Assembly (NCBI RefSeq): GCF_015832195.1
Contig: NC_052016.1
Location: 27,177,129 to 27,241,128, forward strand
Length of the DNA: 64,000 bases
DNA from: Motacilla alba alba
Taxonomy: Eukaryota > Chordata > Aves > Passeriformes > Motacillidae
Direction of reading: 5' to 3'
Below are positions 37,706-50,906 of the stretch, one piece after another; the first letter of the stretch is position 1; each line of letters starts with the position of its first letter. Under the pieces are notes generated by a model. It saw only the letters and a list, made by a program, of their open reading frames with translations, had not been told where the DNA came from and searched no databases. The translations under genes and the position numbers were made by a program.

Positions 37706-39426
37706 CTGGCAAGCAAGTGGAAATATGGTCAAGTATGAAAGTCTATCACCATTACTAAGTCCTTACAGAAAAATCTTTAAAATTACCCACAAATCCTACA
37801 GGATCAGAGGACATCTACATGCTAAATGAGGATTCATACAGAGAAACCTAAGCCTTTTTTAAAAGGGCCGAGCTCCATGAACTTTAGGTTCTTCCTGTTT
37901 CAAATGACCTGAGGTAACTGGGATGACTCTGGAGGTCAAGGTCATTGCTGCCATGCACTAGTGCAAATAAACCAAGGTCATGGTTGAATTTAAGACAAGG
38001 CAGAAAAACAGAACAATGGTACAAAGGTGCTCATTTTTATAAGCTTCCTTATTTCCTTCCTTTGGGATGGATGTGAAGTGAATACCTGTACTGATGTCTC
38101 TACTGTGCACTGAATACTCAAATATGAGATTACCTATAGTGGCTAAAATGGCTATAAGAAATAGGCAGCTTGGTATCATAGAAGAGCAGTTTTCCCTTGG
38201 TTTGTTTCTGAGCCTCAGCAATTGCAAATAGGTTCCAGAAAGAATTTTAAATTATTTCCAAATTTTATATGTAGTGTTTTAATAGGTTTTCAAACAATTT
38301 GATTAGACCGTAATTTAAAAATAGTTCTTCTATTCTGCTGTGTCTTGGCAAGACTGGAGGAGAGAACTAGCTGCTAAAAGGCGGACTTCCACTCTGGAAA
38401 AATTTGAAATAAAATGCCAGGAAACAATATGTATACAAACAGCAGATTATTTGCCAGAATTTTGTCATTCTTTCACTACTGAGCTTGCAGTTTCTCGAAA
38501 GGAAGGAGATTATTTTCCCAGCTTATGCTTGGAGTGGATTTCTCATTGAAGTCACACTCCAGGGTCTACAACCACAGAGATTGATTAGACATGATGGACA
38601 CCATAAGCCAAATCTCTCCTCCTGCATTAAAAAAAAATCTTGGGAGATAGAGAAGGTATAAAATAATAAATGGAAAGTGAGAAAAATAAATGGTCAAGGA
38701 ATAATTTCTTTTAATAATGCAGGAGCTGCCTTCACAATTCAACACAAAGGCAAGCAATGCTTCTATGGGGGGAAAAAAATATCCTGTTTTCTTCCGAAAT
38801 CTTCAGTGGAAGGCAGTGTGTATTTGTTTAGACTAGAGGATGTGCCATAGGCTCTTACCAGCAACACTAGAGCAAGATTGAGAATTTCTCTTTGAGGAAA
38901 ATATTTATCTAAAGCATTCTATGTCTATCTCATAAGAAACCTCTATTGTGGATTGTTTCATGTGCACCATGCATAAAACAATAATCCCCCTTCTTCTACT
39001 GTGTCGTTGGGAAAAGCAGCCCTGACCTCTCCCCTTTTTCCCAACATGCCAGATCAAAACTTGAGAAAATTCAGATCTCCAGTGCCCATTTTTCCCAGCT
39101 TAGCAAACTCCTCTTCCTCACGGCTACCCTGCCCATCATTCCTCTCTAGCCAGAACTGAACTGAGGCTTTCTGGAGGCTATGGCACACACTTCAAATCAG
39201 TGAAGGGTGCTTAGGAAAGGAATATCTTTCAGACTGGGGAAAGAAGATGTGGAGAAAGCTGAGGTGTCTGGCCTGGCCCAGGAATTTATGCAGAAGCTTT
39301 GCATCAAACCAGCCATGTGATGGTAGGGAAGGTATTTAGAAAAACACAAGATGACTTCTTCTGGAAAAAAATACCATGTTAAGATTATATGAAGAACACT
39401 TTCTCTTTCCTAGAATTCTCTTCTGG

Positions 39427-39465
39427 TTTTGGTTTTTTGGTTTTTGTTTGTTTGTTTGTTTATTT
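39427..39465. repeat. (GTTT)n-type low-complexity tract
   Basis: G/T-only stretch: GGTTTT units followed by four GTTT units. Confidence 0.85.
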
Positions 39466-40928
39466 TCCCTTTTCATTTCCCACATGCTGCTGGCAGCTGA
39501 GCTCCCCTAAGCTTCTTGGAAATGGATAGCTTCTCACCTCAGCCACTCATGGCTTCAGGGAATTTGCTCAGGGAAGTACCTGAGCTCACCTTTGTGTAAA
39601 CTGAATCAACATCAGATAAATAAGTTTCCCTGCATCTTTCTTAGGGTTTGCCTTTGGAGGCTGGTATATTGGGAGGAATAAATTAAAATGAAACATTTAA
39701 TATTCTCTAAAAAGTCACTAGATCACTATTTCCACCGTAGTGCCTTATTAAAGGAAGGTTGCTTCTGTTCATCAGCATCAAGAAGCAGTGTACACTTAGA
39801 CAGTAATGCTCAGAAATCTCAGGGAAGTGGATAAATTTACAGGGAGAAAATGCCGAGGGAAAGCAGTCAATTCATAACACGGGCATTCAATGTTAGTTGG
39901 CTTAATTAACTGAATATTCAATTACCAAAACACTTTACCTTCTATGCTAATGCCATTTCAAATAATAGTTAAAAAGCAACAACAAAAAAATAGTCCATCT
40001 GAGGCTAGGAGGCAAACAGAGAATAAAAATTTGAGATAGGAGATAGGAAAAAATCAGATATTTGTTAAGGAAATACTTCATCAAATAAAGTTCAGTCAGT
40101 TTCCCATAAGATTATTCACAGAAGGAATAGGGTGGCAGTTCAAGTGTACACATTGTTTTTCATCACGGTTTAGATAAACATTGTGCTGTCATTAAACCAC
40201 AATTGACTTTATCTGAGGGCTGTCTCTATGTTGAATTCTAGGAAATCTCTGTATTTGTCTGCCCAGTGTTAAAAGGAGATTCCTGACTTTCAACTTTAAC
40301 ATCAGGCAGTCTTCCTTAGCATTTTAAAATACCCACTTTTATTTTTCTTCATAATATTTAAGCAGGTTGAATAATTTAACAAAGAGCATAATCCTCTAAA
40401 TTCACTGAAATTAGAGTTTTGCAAAGGCAAACCCTGAAGAGGTTTCAAAACTGTGTCACAAACCACATGGGCATTAAAACCAGGGTATGGCCATAAAGTA
40501 CAGCAGTGATGTGGCTGCCAAGGCACCTCACCTGTGGTTCACTGAATCACAGACAAGCCACAGCAGGAGCCTCGGTGAAACCTGACACCAAAGTGGTGGG
40601 ACCGGTGTAAGATTAGGCCTGAGGACTGAAACTGCAGAGACCCTAAAGTACTCCTGCCAGACCCCAGAGATCAGCACTCACTCCATGACAGGTCCCGGAG
40701 CAGTTCACTGGGGGCAGCCTGAGCTGTGCTGAGGCTTTTGGTGCTGGTACAAGCCAGGTTTAATCACCGTGGCCAACCTGAATTGAGGTCAGGAACTCCA
40801 ATGTTAACACTAAGCACACACCAAAATGCTGCACTGAATGAGTACCTCCGAGCTCATATTCTGCCAGCTAATAAAAAAACTAAATGTACTGCCTGGACAT
40901 ACATAATTTCCTAACCATGACCCAAGCA

Positions 40929-40980
40929 CAAAAGAAAACAAAAACAAACATACAAACAAACAAATAAAAAACCAAAAAAA
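40929..40980. repeat. (AAAC)n-type low-complexity tract
   Basis: A/C-rich run of AAAACAAAAAC and CAAA units ending in poly-A. It is of the same kind as the GTTT tract at 39427 but in reverse orientation. Confidence 0.85.
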
Positions 40981-41142
40981 GAGAACACCCTCCAAAACTA
41001 GCCCTTCTCCCCCAGCCTACTTACCCAGACAGTACAATGACATGCATTCCAGCATAGTTCTGCAAATCTGTTACGAAAGAACCTTGTTCCCAAAAACAGC
41101 CTCTGGCTATAGTGGTGCTGAAAATATGTTGTTGACTTCTTT

Positions 41143-41146
<4 letters not shown>

Positions 41147-41175
<29 letters not shown>
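41147..41175. repeat. A29 homopolymer
   Basis: Twenty-nine uninterrupted adenines preceded by TTTATTT. No retroposon body is recognisable on its 5' side. Confidence 0.95.
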
Positions 41176-44100
41176 CACAGGGAAAAGCCTTATTTTTGTA
41201 TAAAAAATGTCCAGGTTTTCATTTATACAAGAATGACTTTGTTGTGTGGTATGCCCTTCAATAAAATTATAGCTTAGGTCCACAAGTGTGTGCATGTTTT
41301 GAGGTCTTATATTGAATCTTATCCTTTCTTCATTTTAAAGGTATTCAGTATTGTTAACAACCAGGAATGTAAATTACAGACATACACACTCATGTACATT
41401 GCCTACCTAATTTTACAACTCCTGTTAAATGCTTTAATGGTTTAAGGATTATAAATAATAAGATAGAAATGCATCTAAATATTTTTGCAGCAACACCAGA
41501 AGCTATAAAACTCCTTAGAATATGAAAGGTCTTCACTGAAAAATAGGTTTCAAAATGTACAAATTAAAAGTCTATGAGCATTCAAACCCTTAGGTAGTAT
41601 TGTATTTTTTCCCAACTTTTAATCCACTTTGCACCACATTAACAGAATTTTAAAAGGTCTATGGTTTAAAGTCCTTGTTGTTATGCTACTGTGCTCACAT
41701 ATTAAAAAATACAGTAGAAAGCTATTTCTTTTACCTAATTATGAAGAGAATTAAATTATTGTACGTCCTCATAATAACTCAGAACTTCCCCAAATGCACA
41801 TATTTTCATTACTTGCTTGAACATTATTTATTTCTATTCTTGCGACCTTATTTTTTAATAAATACATTCAAAACTTCTTCAAGAGTATGGAAAGAATATT
41901 TAATACAAAGCAAAGTAATTATACTCTGAAGGTTCTGAAATATAACTGGAGTGTATCCCTGGGGCTATTTCCTGATAATTAGGTATGGCATAAATAATCA
42001 TGATTAATTATGTTTCTAGATAGTCATCTGCCTCCAATGAAATATTGTTATCCCTGATAATGCTCAATATTAGAAAAACCCACAACTAAGTGTGTTTAAA
42101 CAGAATATTTTTCCTGAAACTCATGTGCAACTCAGTACACAAGCTATAAATGTCTTTGATGTTGCTCTGATACATTGTGCCATCAGAATACCAATTCTTC
42201 ATTTCTGAGTGCATTAAATAATATAGTCTGGCAACAAATCAAAATCCAGTAGACCAAAATTACACTAAATAATTTGATGAGTTTTTGTTAAATGGGTTTG
42301 GAACATGATCTTGATTTTTCTTTTGTGCAATTTCTTAAGGATGTGACAAATTGTTTACCCATTTGTTACATCTCTGATTACAGATGTACAAAGAAACAGT
42401 ACAGGAATGTATATGGATCAGAGCTAGGGCAACTTTTTTCATGATGATTTTGTAAGTACAACTGTGGGTTTGGATCAAAACTGAATTTTTGTTCTTTGAA
42501 AGAAAGCCAAGGCCTTTCCTGATTATGTACAGCACCTTCATGTGGTATTATTAATACCTTTTGAGGCTCATCTTAAAATGCACAAGGCAGTGCCCTGCCA
42601 ACAGAGTTTGGAAGTAAAAATGAAAGCTGAAGAATATGATCAGCAGCACTTAGCATATGAAAAGCCAAGGGGTGGGGGTGGCTCAGAGGCTCAGGTGGCT
42701 CCTTAAGGACCAGACTTCCAGGTGAGCACTGACCCTGCCCAGTGCAGCTAGGTCAGACTCCTCTCTGCCCAGCACCACACTTCGGCTGACCCCTGGCAGA
42801 GCACCAGCAAAGCCAGCTCTCAGAAGCCATCAGGCATCCTTGTCTGTCCTTGGAAGGGCAGTGTGGGAATTAGACAGTGACATGCTGCTTGGGACACATC
42901 CAGAGATCTCTCCTTTGGAGAAGAGAGGTCTCCACCAGAAAGATGATGAGTGACTTTGCTGGGAAGAACTGGTCACTGCCTGAGCTGGGCTTCCTCTGGG
43001 TTATCCAGGTGGGTTGTGCCCACAAAAACACAGAAAGACCTTCAACAACCCCAGAAACAGAAGTAAGGGTCAATTCCACACTGATGGCCTCCTTTCCTTC
43101 TTTGTGTTTACTCTTTCATCTGTGACTAAGTTTCCACCCTTTTTGGCAGGGAGATTGGGGCAGAGTCACATTCCGGCTGAAACCAGCACAGTTGCCATGA
43201 GCAAACATGAAGATGACTGCTAATGCAGAGAGGTGATCCCTGGAGATCCACAGCTTCAGCAGGCTGGTTGCTGGATAAACGTATTCCCAAAGTTAATGCA
43301 CAGGAAGTGGGGGAGGAATGAGGAGCGCCTGCTTTTAAAGCAGCAATAGTAACAAGCCACAAGGTGGAAGCAGAAAAGCCAGAGGGGACAGCATCTGTCA
43401 TGATGAGAAACAAAATGAGTGAACAGAATGCTCTGTTGCAAGAAAGCAGCAGGAAATAGGGGAGCGTATTCTTTAAATACTTCTATCTAAGACAGCCTGA
43501 AGAGGGGAGACAAGGACTAGAAGTAGGTAAAATAATAAAATGGTTGTAAAAGCCCCACCTGCCAAGAGTGTCAGTAAAATGATAGGAGCAAAGGCAAAGG
43601 ACATTTTCTTGGCAGCAAGAAGCACAGATGGTCAAATATAAAACCCATAGTTCTACATGGGATTTTCATCTTTGGTGCATTTTCTGTGAATGATTTCACA
43701 GGAAAAATGTGTACCCGGATTATGCTAGGTGTGAGCAAACTATAGATTTGTATTCATGAATATTCGTGCCATAAAGCCATGCTAAAGCTTTTTTTAAATC
43801 CTGTTCAATTAGGTCTGAAAGAAGTATCATAGAGTAGCAATGTCTTTAGGGAGATGTCTTCATGCAAATGGAAATGGAATCATAAAGAATTATGAAGGGA
43901 TTTATTTATTTTAAACATATTTGTTCTTGCCACATCTTCGTGTCAGGAGCTGAGTAAGATAATATCTAAGTTTGAAGCAAATCACAGAGCTCGCTCTGTC
44001 ATTTGCTAGGAGGCATTCCTGTATTTAGCTTACAAATTTGTGCCATTGTTACTGACGTAATCCCAGCTTGTGCAAATATTCAATGAATATGCCACAAAGT

Positions 44101-45827
44101 TTCTGCCAGCATTTGGCTACCAAACTTCAGCTGAACTCTTTCTCATTCTCAATGACCTGACATTCTCTTAGTTCTGCTTGAAGAATAATTTACACGGCAG
44201 ATGTAACCAAGATGTATATCTGTTCCTGACTTAGGCAATTCTGCTTCTTTTTTAAGGAGCATCTTTCAAGGAGAAAATATTCCAAGGATAATGATGAACT
44301 ACCAGCAGAATAAAGACTGGTGAAGGGACCACCTCTGCATCCTCTAAAAGTGAGGAAGAACTGGGAAATCTCTGCTGTCTTTGGGAAGTGCAGAAGGGAG
44401 TAAACCCCAGGCCCTGGGTCAGCTGGTGAGCCTAGGCTTGCATCCTTCCTGACTCTTTAAAAGCGTCCTGGCCAAAAGCCCATTGCATATCATAATACTG
44501 ATGCTGAATAAAATATTTTGCTCAGTTTTCCTCAGATTCCTTCTCAGGAGGAAGGAGATGTATTGAGGCTGCAAAGGCAACCATGTAAAGCATATTTCAG
44601 GACTGAGATGGAGTGAATTAAAGTGACACTATAAATATAGGAATATGAACTCAGACTAAGCAAAAATGGAATTACCAAAACTTACCTCCATTCCAAATAT
44701 TTATTTATTTATTTATATAGTTTCTGCCATGGGCTGAATATGTTTAAGCATTGTACATTAATTAAAAAGTTATGCACCTATGATGTTAAGCTGTCCCTTG
44801 AAGGCAGCTTGAGCTTTCTTTTCAGTGCAGAAGTTTCCTAGATACTTTCTTCCTTTGTTGTCACTGTACCCATTGGCTTGGTCAGCACATACTTCCTCCT
44901 TCTTTGTCATGTTGTTTTGCAACACACTCCTATTTCAGCATGGGGCTGCTTCTCATTCTGCCTTAGAACACAGGCATGTAGTAATTGGCTCCAGGAAGAA
45001 GCCAAAACATTTGTTTATGGCACTAGTTAATTACTCATATGCACACTTAATTGCTGTTGAATACTCTGGCCTGTTTGACTTCTGGGGAAAAAAAAAAAAA
45101 AAGGTGACTTTGCACCTATTTTGATTGGTTACATGCAAACATGCAAACATGTCTGTATTTTTTTACAAATTAAAGAAGCAAAACTTTACTTGTCACACTA
45201 TTAATTCCTAGCACACCTCTTATTTAAAAAAAGTCCTCTGCGCTGTGCTCAGTACATCTTCTAATGCAACCAAGCCTGAAAGCATAAAGTATCTGTGCTC
45301 TACTTAAAACTGCTGATATGACAAAGAAAAACCTCTTCCTCAGGACTACTACTCCTCTCCTGTAGCATAACAAGTGCCAGTCAACCACAAGTGCTCCTAA
45401 GAATGGCTACTTTTAGTGCTTCTTACCAATAACAGGCAGAGGTTTTGCCCATTAAGGGTTTTATTTTCCATCTTACAACAGTGACAACCATTTGGAGCTT
45501 TGCCCACACTTCTCTGTGCTGATTTTTTAGGTATTTATAACATTTCTATTGTACTTACCGCCATATTACCAAAGTCTCTTACACTCATTAATCTCCCATA
45601 TAAGTTGTTCCTTTGTTCATTTCTTAAATGACTTAGAACAAGACCACAGCCTCTTAAGCAGATCTAGCAGGAAAAAAGAAATTGAAGGTAAATTAGATAT
45701 TCTTATTTTCTCATTACTTTTCCACTTTAAGTGTTCCTGAAATAGCCAGAATTATTAAAAGAAATAAATAAACAAAAATACCACAGTGCTAAATTTTACT
45801 CTAAAAATGTATAGGTGACTGTTAATT
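41176..45827. other. Unique non-coding DNA, no gene seen
   Basis: Mostly AT-rich. The patch 42655-43440 is GC-richer and carries several short open frames on both strands, none with a recognisable domain. The stretch 43850-44220 is free of low-complexity DNA. A (TTTA)n lies at 44697-44716 and an A15 run at 45088-45102. Confidence 0.6.
44697..44716. repeat. (ATTT)n tetranucleotide microsatellite
   Basis: Five ATTT units in a short pure run. Confidence 0.85.
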
Positions 45828-45828
45828 A

Positions 45829-46270
45829 GGAGCTGCTGGAGACAGTCCAGCAAAGTGCCATAAACAGGATTAAGGGACTGGAGCATCTTTGCTATGATGA
45901 AAGGCTGAGAGAACTGGGACTGTCTAGCCCTAAGAAAAGAAGGTTCAGGAGAATCTCATCAATGTCTACAAATACCTGAAGGGAGGGTGCAAAAAGGACA
46001 GAGCCAGGATCTTCTCTGTAGTGCCCAGAGACAGGACAAGAGGTGATGGGCATAAAGGGAGACACATGGGGTTCTCTCTGAACATCAGGGAATACTTTTT
46101 CTTGAGGGTGACTGAGCACTGGCACAGGTCACCCAGAGGAGTGGTGTAGTCTCCCTCCCTGGATGGGAAGCATAGCCCTGGGCAGCAGCCTCTGCGTGAT
46201 TCTGCTTGAGCAGGGAGGTGGAAGCAAGGGAGCTCCAGGGCCCCTGCCAACCACAACCATTGTGTGATGT
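45829..46270 (+). mobile_element. CR1 LINE, 5'-truncated 3' fragment
   Basis: About 440 bp of CR1 3' end on the plus strand. Landmarks in order are 'gagctgctggagacagtcca' near 45831, 'aaggctgagagaactggga' near 45900, 'aatacctgaagggagggtgc' near 45970, 'gacaggacaagaggtgatgg' near 46031, 'actggcacaggtcacccaga' near 46117, 'gcttgagcagggaggtgg' near 46203, and 'cctgccaaccacaaccatt' running into 'gtgtgatg' near 46261-46269. Open minus frames across it are antisense noise. The copy is diverged and carries small insertions, and the subfamily is not resolved. Confidence 0.92.
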
Positions 46271-49200
46271 CTTGAACTCCATAGGACCCAGGTCTGAGTG
46301 TGTCTCCAAAGACAGAATGCAGATAAATTTCAAACCAGGACAAAACATTCGCATGTCATTCTGGTCACTGTGTAGGCTTAATCTGAGAGCAAAGTTCTCA
46401 ACATTTTTCAAGTGATTCAGTGTAATGACTTCATTAATAAACCAGCATCAAATCAAGACTTTGAAATGCATTGGATTTGTGAATAAAAGCTTGGATAAAT
46501 TGACAGAATAACTCATGAGTTCAAAATAACAAATGATCTCAAAATACATACATGTGAGGATCTGGTAGCATAAGCAAGATGGTTTACCAGCCAAGAGTTG
46601 TGATGATTGCCTTCCTCAGCTGTCCATTTTCTTCTCTCTCAGGTTCCAAACCTCCATGTCCACACAAACCTCAGGTGCTCTCCAGGCAGTTGCTGGGTGA
46701 TCCCAGTTTCTAAACCATCACAGTGAACAGGGCTCCTACTTTTCTATCAAGTTGTTAATTGCACAGCTCAGAAATTGGTAGGGGAGAAAATAAATGCCAT
46801 TGTAATGAGGGAAGAATGGCCAGCTGAGGTGACCTTTTCCATACCAGCAGTACTACCTATGCCTGGAAACCTACAGAAGACTGAACTGCTTCACAGAGTA
46901 ACATGGATTGTTTGCAGCAAAACCTGGTATCTCAAAGACTATATACTGGCCAATTTAGGGTTTTAAAACTTGCATTTCATTTCACTTGCTCAGAGTTTGC
47001 TACAGCACAGAAATAAGAAGTGACTGTGGATCAAGGTAAGATTTTATGCTATTCCATACCATTGCACAACTGCATAAAATGAAAATTTATGGTTTCCATG
47101 TTTTCTAAACATCAAATTGCAAGCATAACTCAATGCCTGAGTAGCTTGAGATAGACCTAATTCCTGACAATCTCATATCTTGTCCTTTACACATGTGCAA
47201 TGAGATGAGCAAATGGGACACTGAAGGGTGCAATTTCTGTCTCACTCCTTACAGAGATGTAAATGGGTTCAACAAAGGGAAGGGCAGTGAAGACAGCAAT
47301 GCAAAGTCAGGAAAAATATGACAGGAATATAAACCCCTATATTCGTGCAGAAAGAAAAGTATTGAAGAGAAGCAAATCAATAGGCAAGTGTACAGAAATT
47401 GCATTGGGAAAAGAAGGAAGAGGACTTCAATTTGAAAACAGCTATGTCAAAAGCTACTTATGAGTCAGAGGGCCAAATGAAGGCCAGCAGTGAGTGGAAC
47501 AGCCCAGTCCCTCCTTCACAACATGTCACAGCTGTTGTTACTGGGATATACCTGAAACAAATGTAGCCCCTAGTATTTTTCCATAGAAAGTTGATTACAA
47601 CATTTCTGAAGCTAAGGAAAAAGAAACTGGAAACATGTTTTATGAAATATCATCAGAATTGTTAATATTTAAAGAAGCTATATCGCAGAGAAATATTTGT
47701 AGGAAACCTGAATGTCCAAATTGATGGGACAGAGAGAGTTTAAATAGGCTTAAGTGATACTGGCTTAGTATAAAAATCCATCATCATCACGTTGGCCACT
47801 CTGTCCCCTTAGTGAGCCAAGTCATAAAATCAAAGTTAAATTTTAGAAGGTGGTGTGTCCTAAGAAAGTGATCTGATGAGATTTGGAAAGGCTCTGGTTT
47901 CACTACACTGAAAACTTCACTGTCTGGAATTTCATTTTATGTCTCTGGCATCAGTAGGCCAATGCATGAGATAATCAGGTTGGTGACTGATGAAAGCCTG
48001 GCAACATCAGTGCTGGCATGTCAGTTTACTGATGTCAGTTTGCAGCATGAGGATTTGGACTGGCAGACTTTCTATTAATTTTTAAATTTAGTTATACATC
48101 AAGTTTGAAGACCTCTCTGTGCATGGTTTGATTTTTCAGCAGATCTGGATGTCAATGGATTGACAGTGCCCAAGCAGCTGGACCTGGACCTCTGTGTACT
48201 TTTCTTGTTCTTGTACTAAAAGAACCATTATAAGGACATTATACAAAGAAGAAATTCAGTAGCTAGATTCAGCTGAAATGGGAGTAACTTTCTATGTTGG
48301 AAAACCTGTCTCCCAAAACAAACCCAGACTAATCCCATATGACTAACAATTTCTGTGGAATTTAACTGTTTTCTTTCTGATTCAGCCACCTATCTTATTG
48401 CAGATTCAGAGCTTAAACACCTTTCACACTGCAAGATGACAGCAGGACATCTATTGGCTTCAAAGGGGCTGAAATTTCAGGAATGACAAATGCACTGCTC
48501 TTAACTTGATGGAAAGAATTTGTCTAATGCCAACAAATCTCTCACCTGGACTATGCTTGGGGTCTGACTGTCCTGTGGGCACAGTCTATGCAAACTGATC
48601 TATGAAAAAGCCACCAAAATGAAATGCCTTCTGGGAGACCAACACCAGCCTCCCAAATTTCAGTGTTGCTAAAATGGCATGTCCTCAAAGTGCTCATATT
48701 GCAACACTTTCCAAGGGTCTATGGATCTGCTCAGTTTGTGAATGTCTCCTTGAGATGCTCATTATCTCAATGCAATATAATAATATTTTGAGGGCACTTC
48801 AGCACTGACATGAACAATAAAAATATACTCACATTCACAAAGCAAAAGACTTTGTGAATGTGTAGCTGCTTATGACAGTGATGATTCAGCGCAGAATGAA
48901 AAGAGCCAGTCACCTTCTTGAGTCCATTTGCCTTGGGAGTTAATTATGAGTCCTCAGCAGAGCAAAAACATAAGGAGAAATTGATAGTGAGTTTGGGATT
49001 AGGAAGATATAAGTCTTTCCTACACCCTTGCTGCATTTCCTTATTCAGATGTCCCTATCAGCAGTTAAGTGCTTGGAGGCTGCAGGTGATGGATGCTTAA
49101 TACAGGATTCCTTACTCTGCAGCAGGAGTGATCACAGAGTCCAAACCTTTGCTGTCTTTTACACTTACACCTCACTTTACAGAAATACAGCTCCAAATAC

Positions 49201-50809
49201 TGCAAGGGTAACAAGCAACCAAAAAAATGACTGCCTGAAGTCCTGGTTTGGGCATTTTGCAGTGTTTATTGTTTTAGTCCTTCAAACTTTCAAGTTTCAT
49301 TAGAATAATACTGTCTGATGTTCTGACAGAGCTTTGTCTTTATTGTTCCCCTGTTGAATCAGTCTCACAATAATTATGTGCAGAGATGCAAAGTGAAATT
49401 ACTGTAGCAAAGGTGGAAATTCAACCCAGAATGAAAAGGGGCATCAATTTCAAAGTCTGTAAGTATATTTCGATATCAAATGCTCAGCAGGAGGTCAAGA
49501 ACTTCAATATTTTGAGCACATTGTGCTTTCTTATTTTATAACTACAGTCCCATATTACAATATAAAAATACTGCTTTTACAAAAGCCTTCAGATTATAGT
49601 ATTTGCAATGTTGCATTATTATTCAGTTAGGATTTAATACCCAGAACAAATGTATTAACTCATGAACCCTGAGGTCACAGAAAACACTCACATAAACTAC
49701 AACTCTTTCATATATATTTGTAACAAAAAAGAAAATAATTTCATATTGATATTTCAAGAACGAATAAATTGGCAAAATAAACATTCCCAAATGATCTGCT
49801 AACCTCTGATGATTGTGCCAATTACCTTTTACAGAAGTAATTAAAATAATTTGCAATGATGGAGAAAGAATATGAAATTAATTTCCATTGCATAGTCATT
49901 GAACAGTGGTAAAGTAGTTGCCCTAGAAAAGAATATTCTAAACATGGCAAAAATGAGAACTTTTTATCATATTAAGCAATTTAAAATTTCTGGTATGTTA
50001 AAATGATCAATTAATATTACATTTAGCATTTTTACACTTGCCTAGACTTGACAAGCATTTTGTGGTAAACTGGCACATCATTTGCTTTTGGCAGATGTCA
50101 ATTGCTTTCATCATTATTTCAAAACAGAAATGATAATAATAGAAAGGAAAAAAAATAAAAGGAAAATTACCCTATTTCCAGTCCAAATAAAAATATATTC
50201 TTATTAACTTTATGACACTGTTGGCTGCTCTTCTCCTATGTTTATATTATTTAATCAGAAAGTTTGTCTTGCTGTTTTGGTAACTTCTGGAGGTTAAAAG
50301 TGGAACAGATACAATATTTTCTTTTATGTTTCTGAATAAAGGATGAGCTATTTTAATTCACATTTCCCTGACTTCCTAAACATCTGATGGAAAATAAACG
50401 TTCCTACTGATCCTGGTAAACCAGGCCACTATAGTCACAGTGCCAAGTTGAACCAACTCAGTAAAGAATTCAGTAATAACTGTGGGGATTTGTCATATCA
50501 CCATGGGCAGACAAATTTGACTCTTCCCATGAATGGGGATAGGATCCAAGGTATGAACCAGCTCTGAATTGGAAGCCATTTAATTAAAGTTTGCGCAGTG
50601 CTGAACTCAAATTATCAAGGTTTACTAAGAGGCAGCATATATTAACTTGGGCTCAGCGTGGTGATAGAATGCTCTGCTTCCAGCCAAGTTTGCACAGGCA
50701 GTAATCTCCTAAAGCACAATGCCATCCAGAGGAGCGAGCCAGCCAAAGAACAGCCAAGTCTGAAAGAGTTAAAAAGAAGTTCTACTATCTCTTTGCTGAT
50801 GTATCACCC
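46271..50809. other. Unique non-coding DNA, no gene seen
   Basis: No gene recognised. A 13-bp perfect hairpin lies at 48830-48862. The part 48546-48640 has a faint likeness to a decayed CR1 but is too diverged to call. Open frames are all under about 95 codons and without domains. Confidence 0.6.
48830..48862. repeat. Perfect hairpin, 13-bp stem and 7-nt loop
   Basis: CACATTCACAAAG (48830-48842) and CTTTGTGAATGTG (48850-48862) are exact reverse complements around CAAAAGA. This is the longest perfect stem I found in the window. It is shorter than a typical microRNA precursor arm, and no extended pairing is seen outside it. Confidence 0.93.
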
Positions 50810-50906
50810 TTATTAAAAAAAAACAAACAAAAAAAAACCATACAAAAAGCGAAAACAAAAAAAAAACCAAAACAAACAAACCACCAAACCAAACCAAAAA
50901 CCCCAG
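50810..50906. repeat. A/C-rich low-complexity tract
   Basis: About 95 bp almost free of G and T on the plus strand: CAAA, AAACC and CCAAA units ending in CCCC. It is comparable to the G/T-rich tracts at 21719 and 35097 read on the other strand. Confidence 0.88.

Larger units (their letters stand above)
37706..41146. other. Unique non-coding DNA, no gene seen
   Basis: No gene or retroelement recognised. Low-complexity tracts are a GTTT-rich stretch (39427-39465) and an AAAC-rich stretch (40929-40980). The part 40541-40760 is somewhat GC-richer and has no identity I can assign. Confidence 0.6.

Noticed and set aside
42655..43440. GC-richer patch with short open frames on both strands and a donor-like CAG|GTGGGT at about 43008
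   Set aside because: No consistent exon structure and no recognisable product.
45966..46343. 125-codon minus-strand frame
   Set aside because: It is antisense to the CR1 fragment at 45829-46270.
48546..48750. Possible further CR1 remnant
   Set aside because: Only a faint likeness ('agccaccaaaatga' and neighbours) to the CR1 segment before the 3' UTR; too diverged to call without an alignment.
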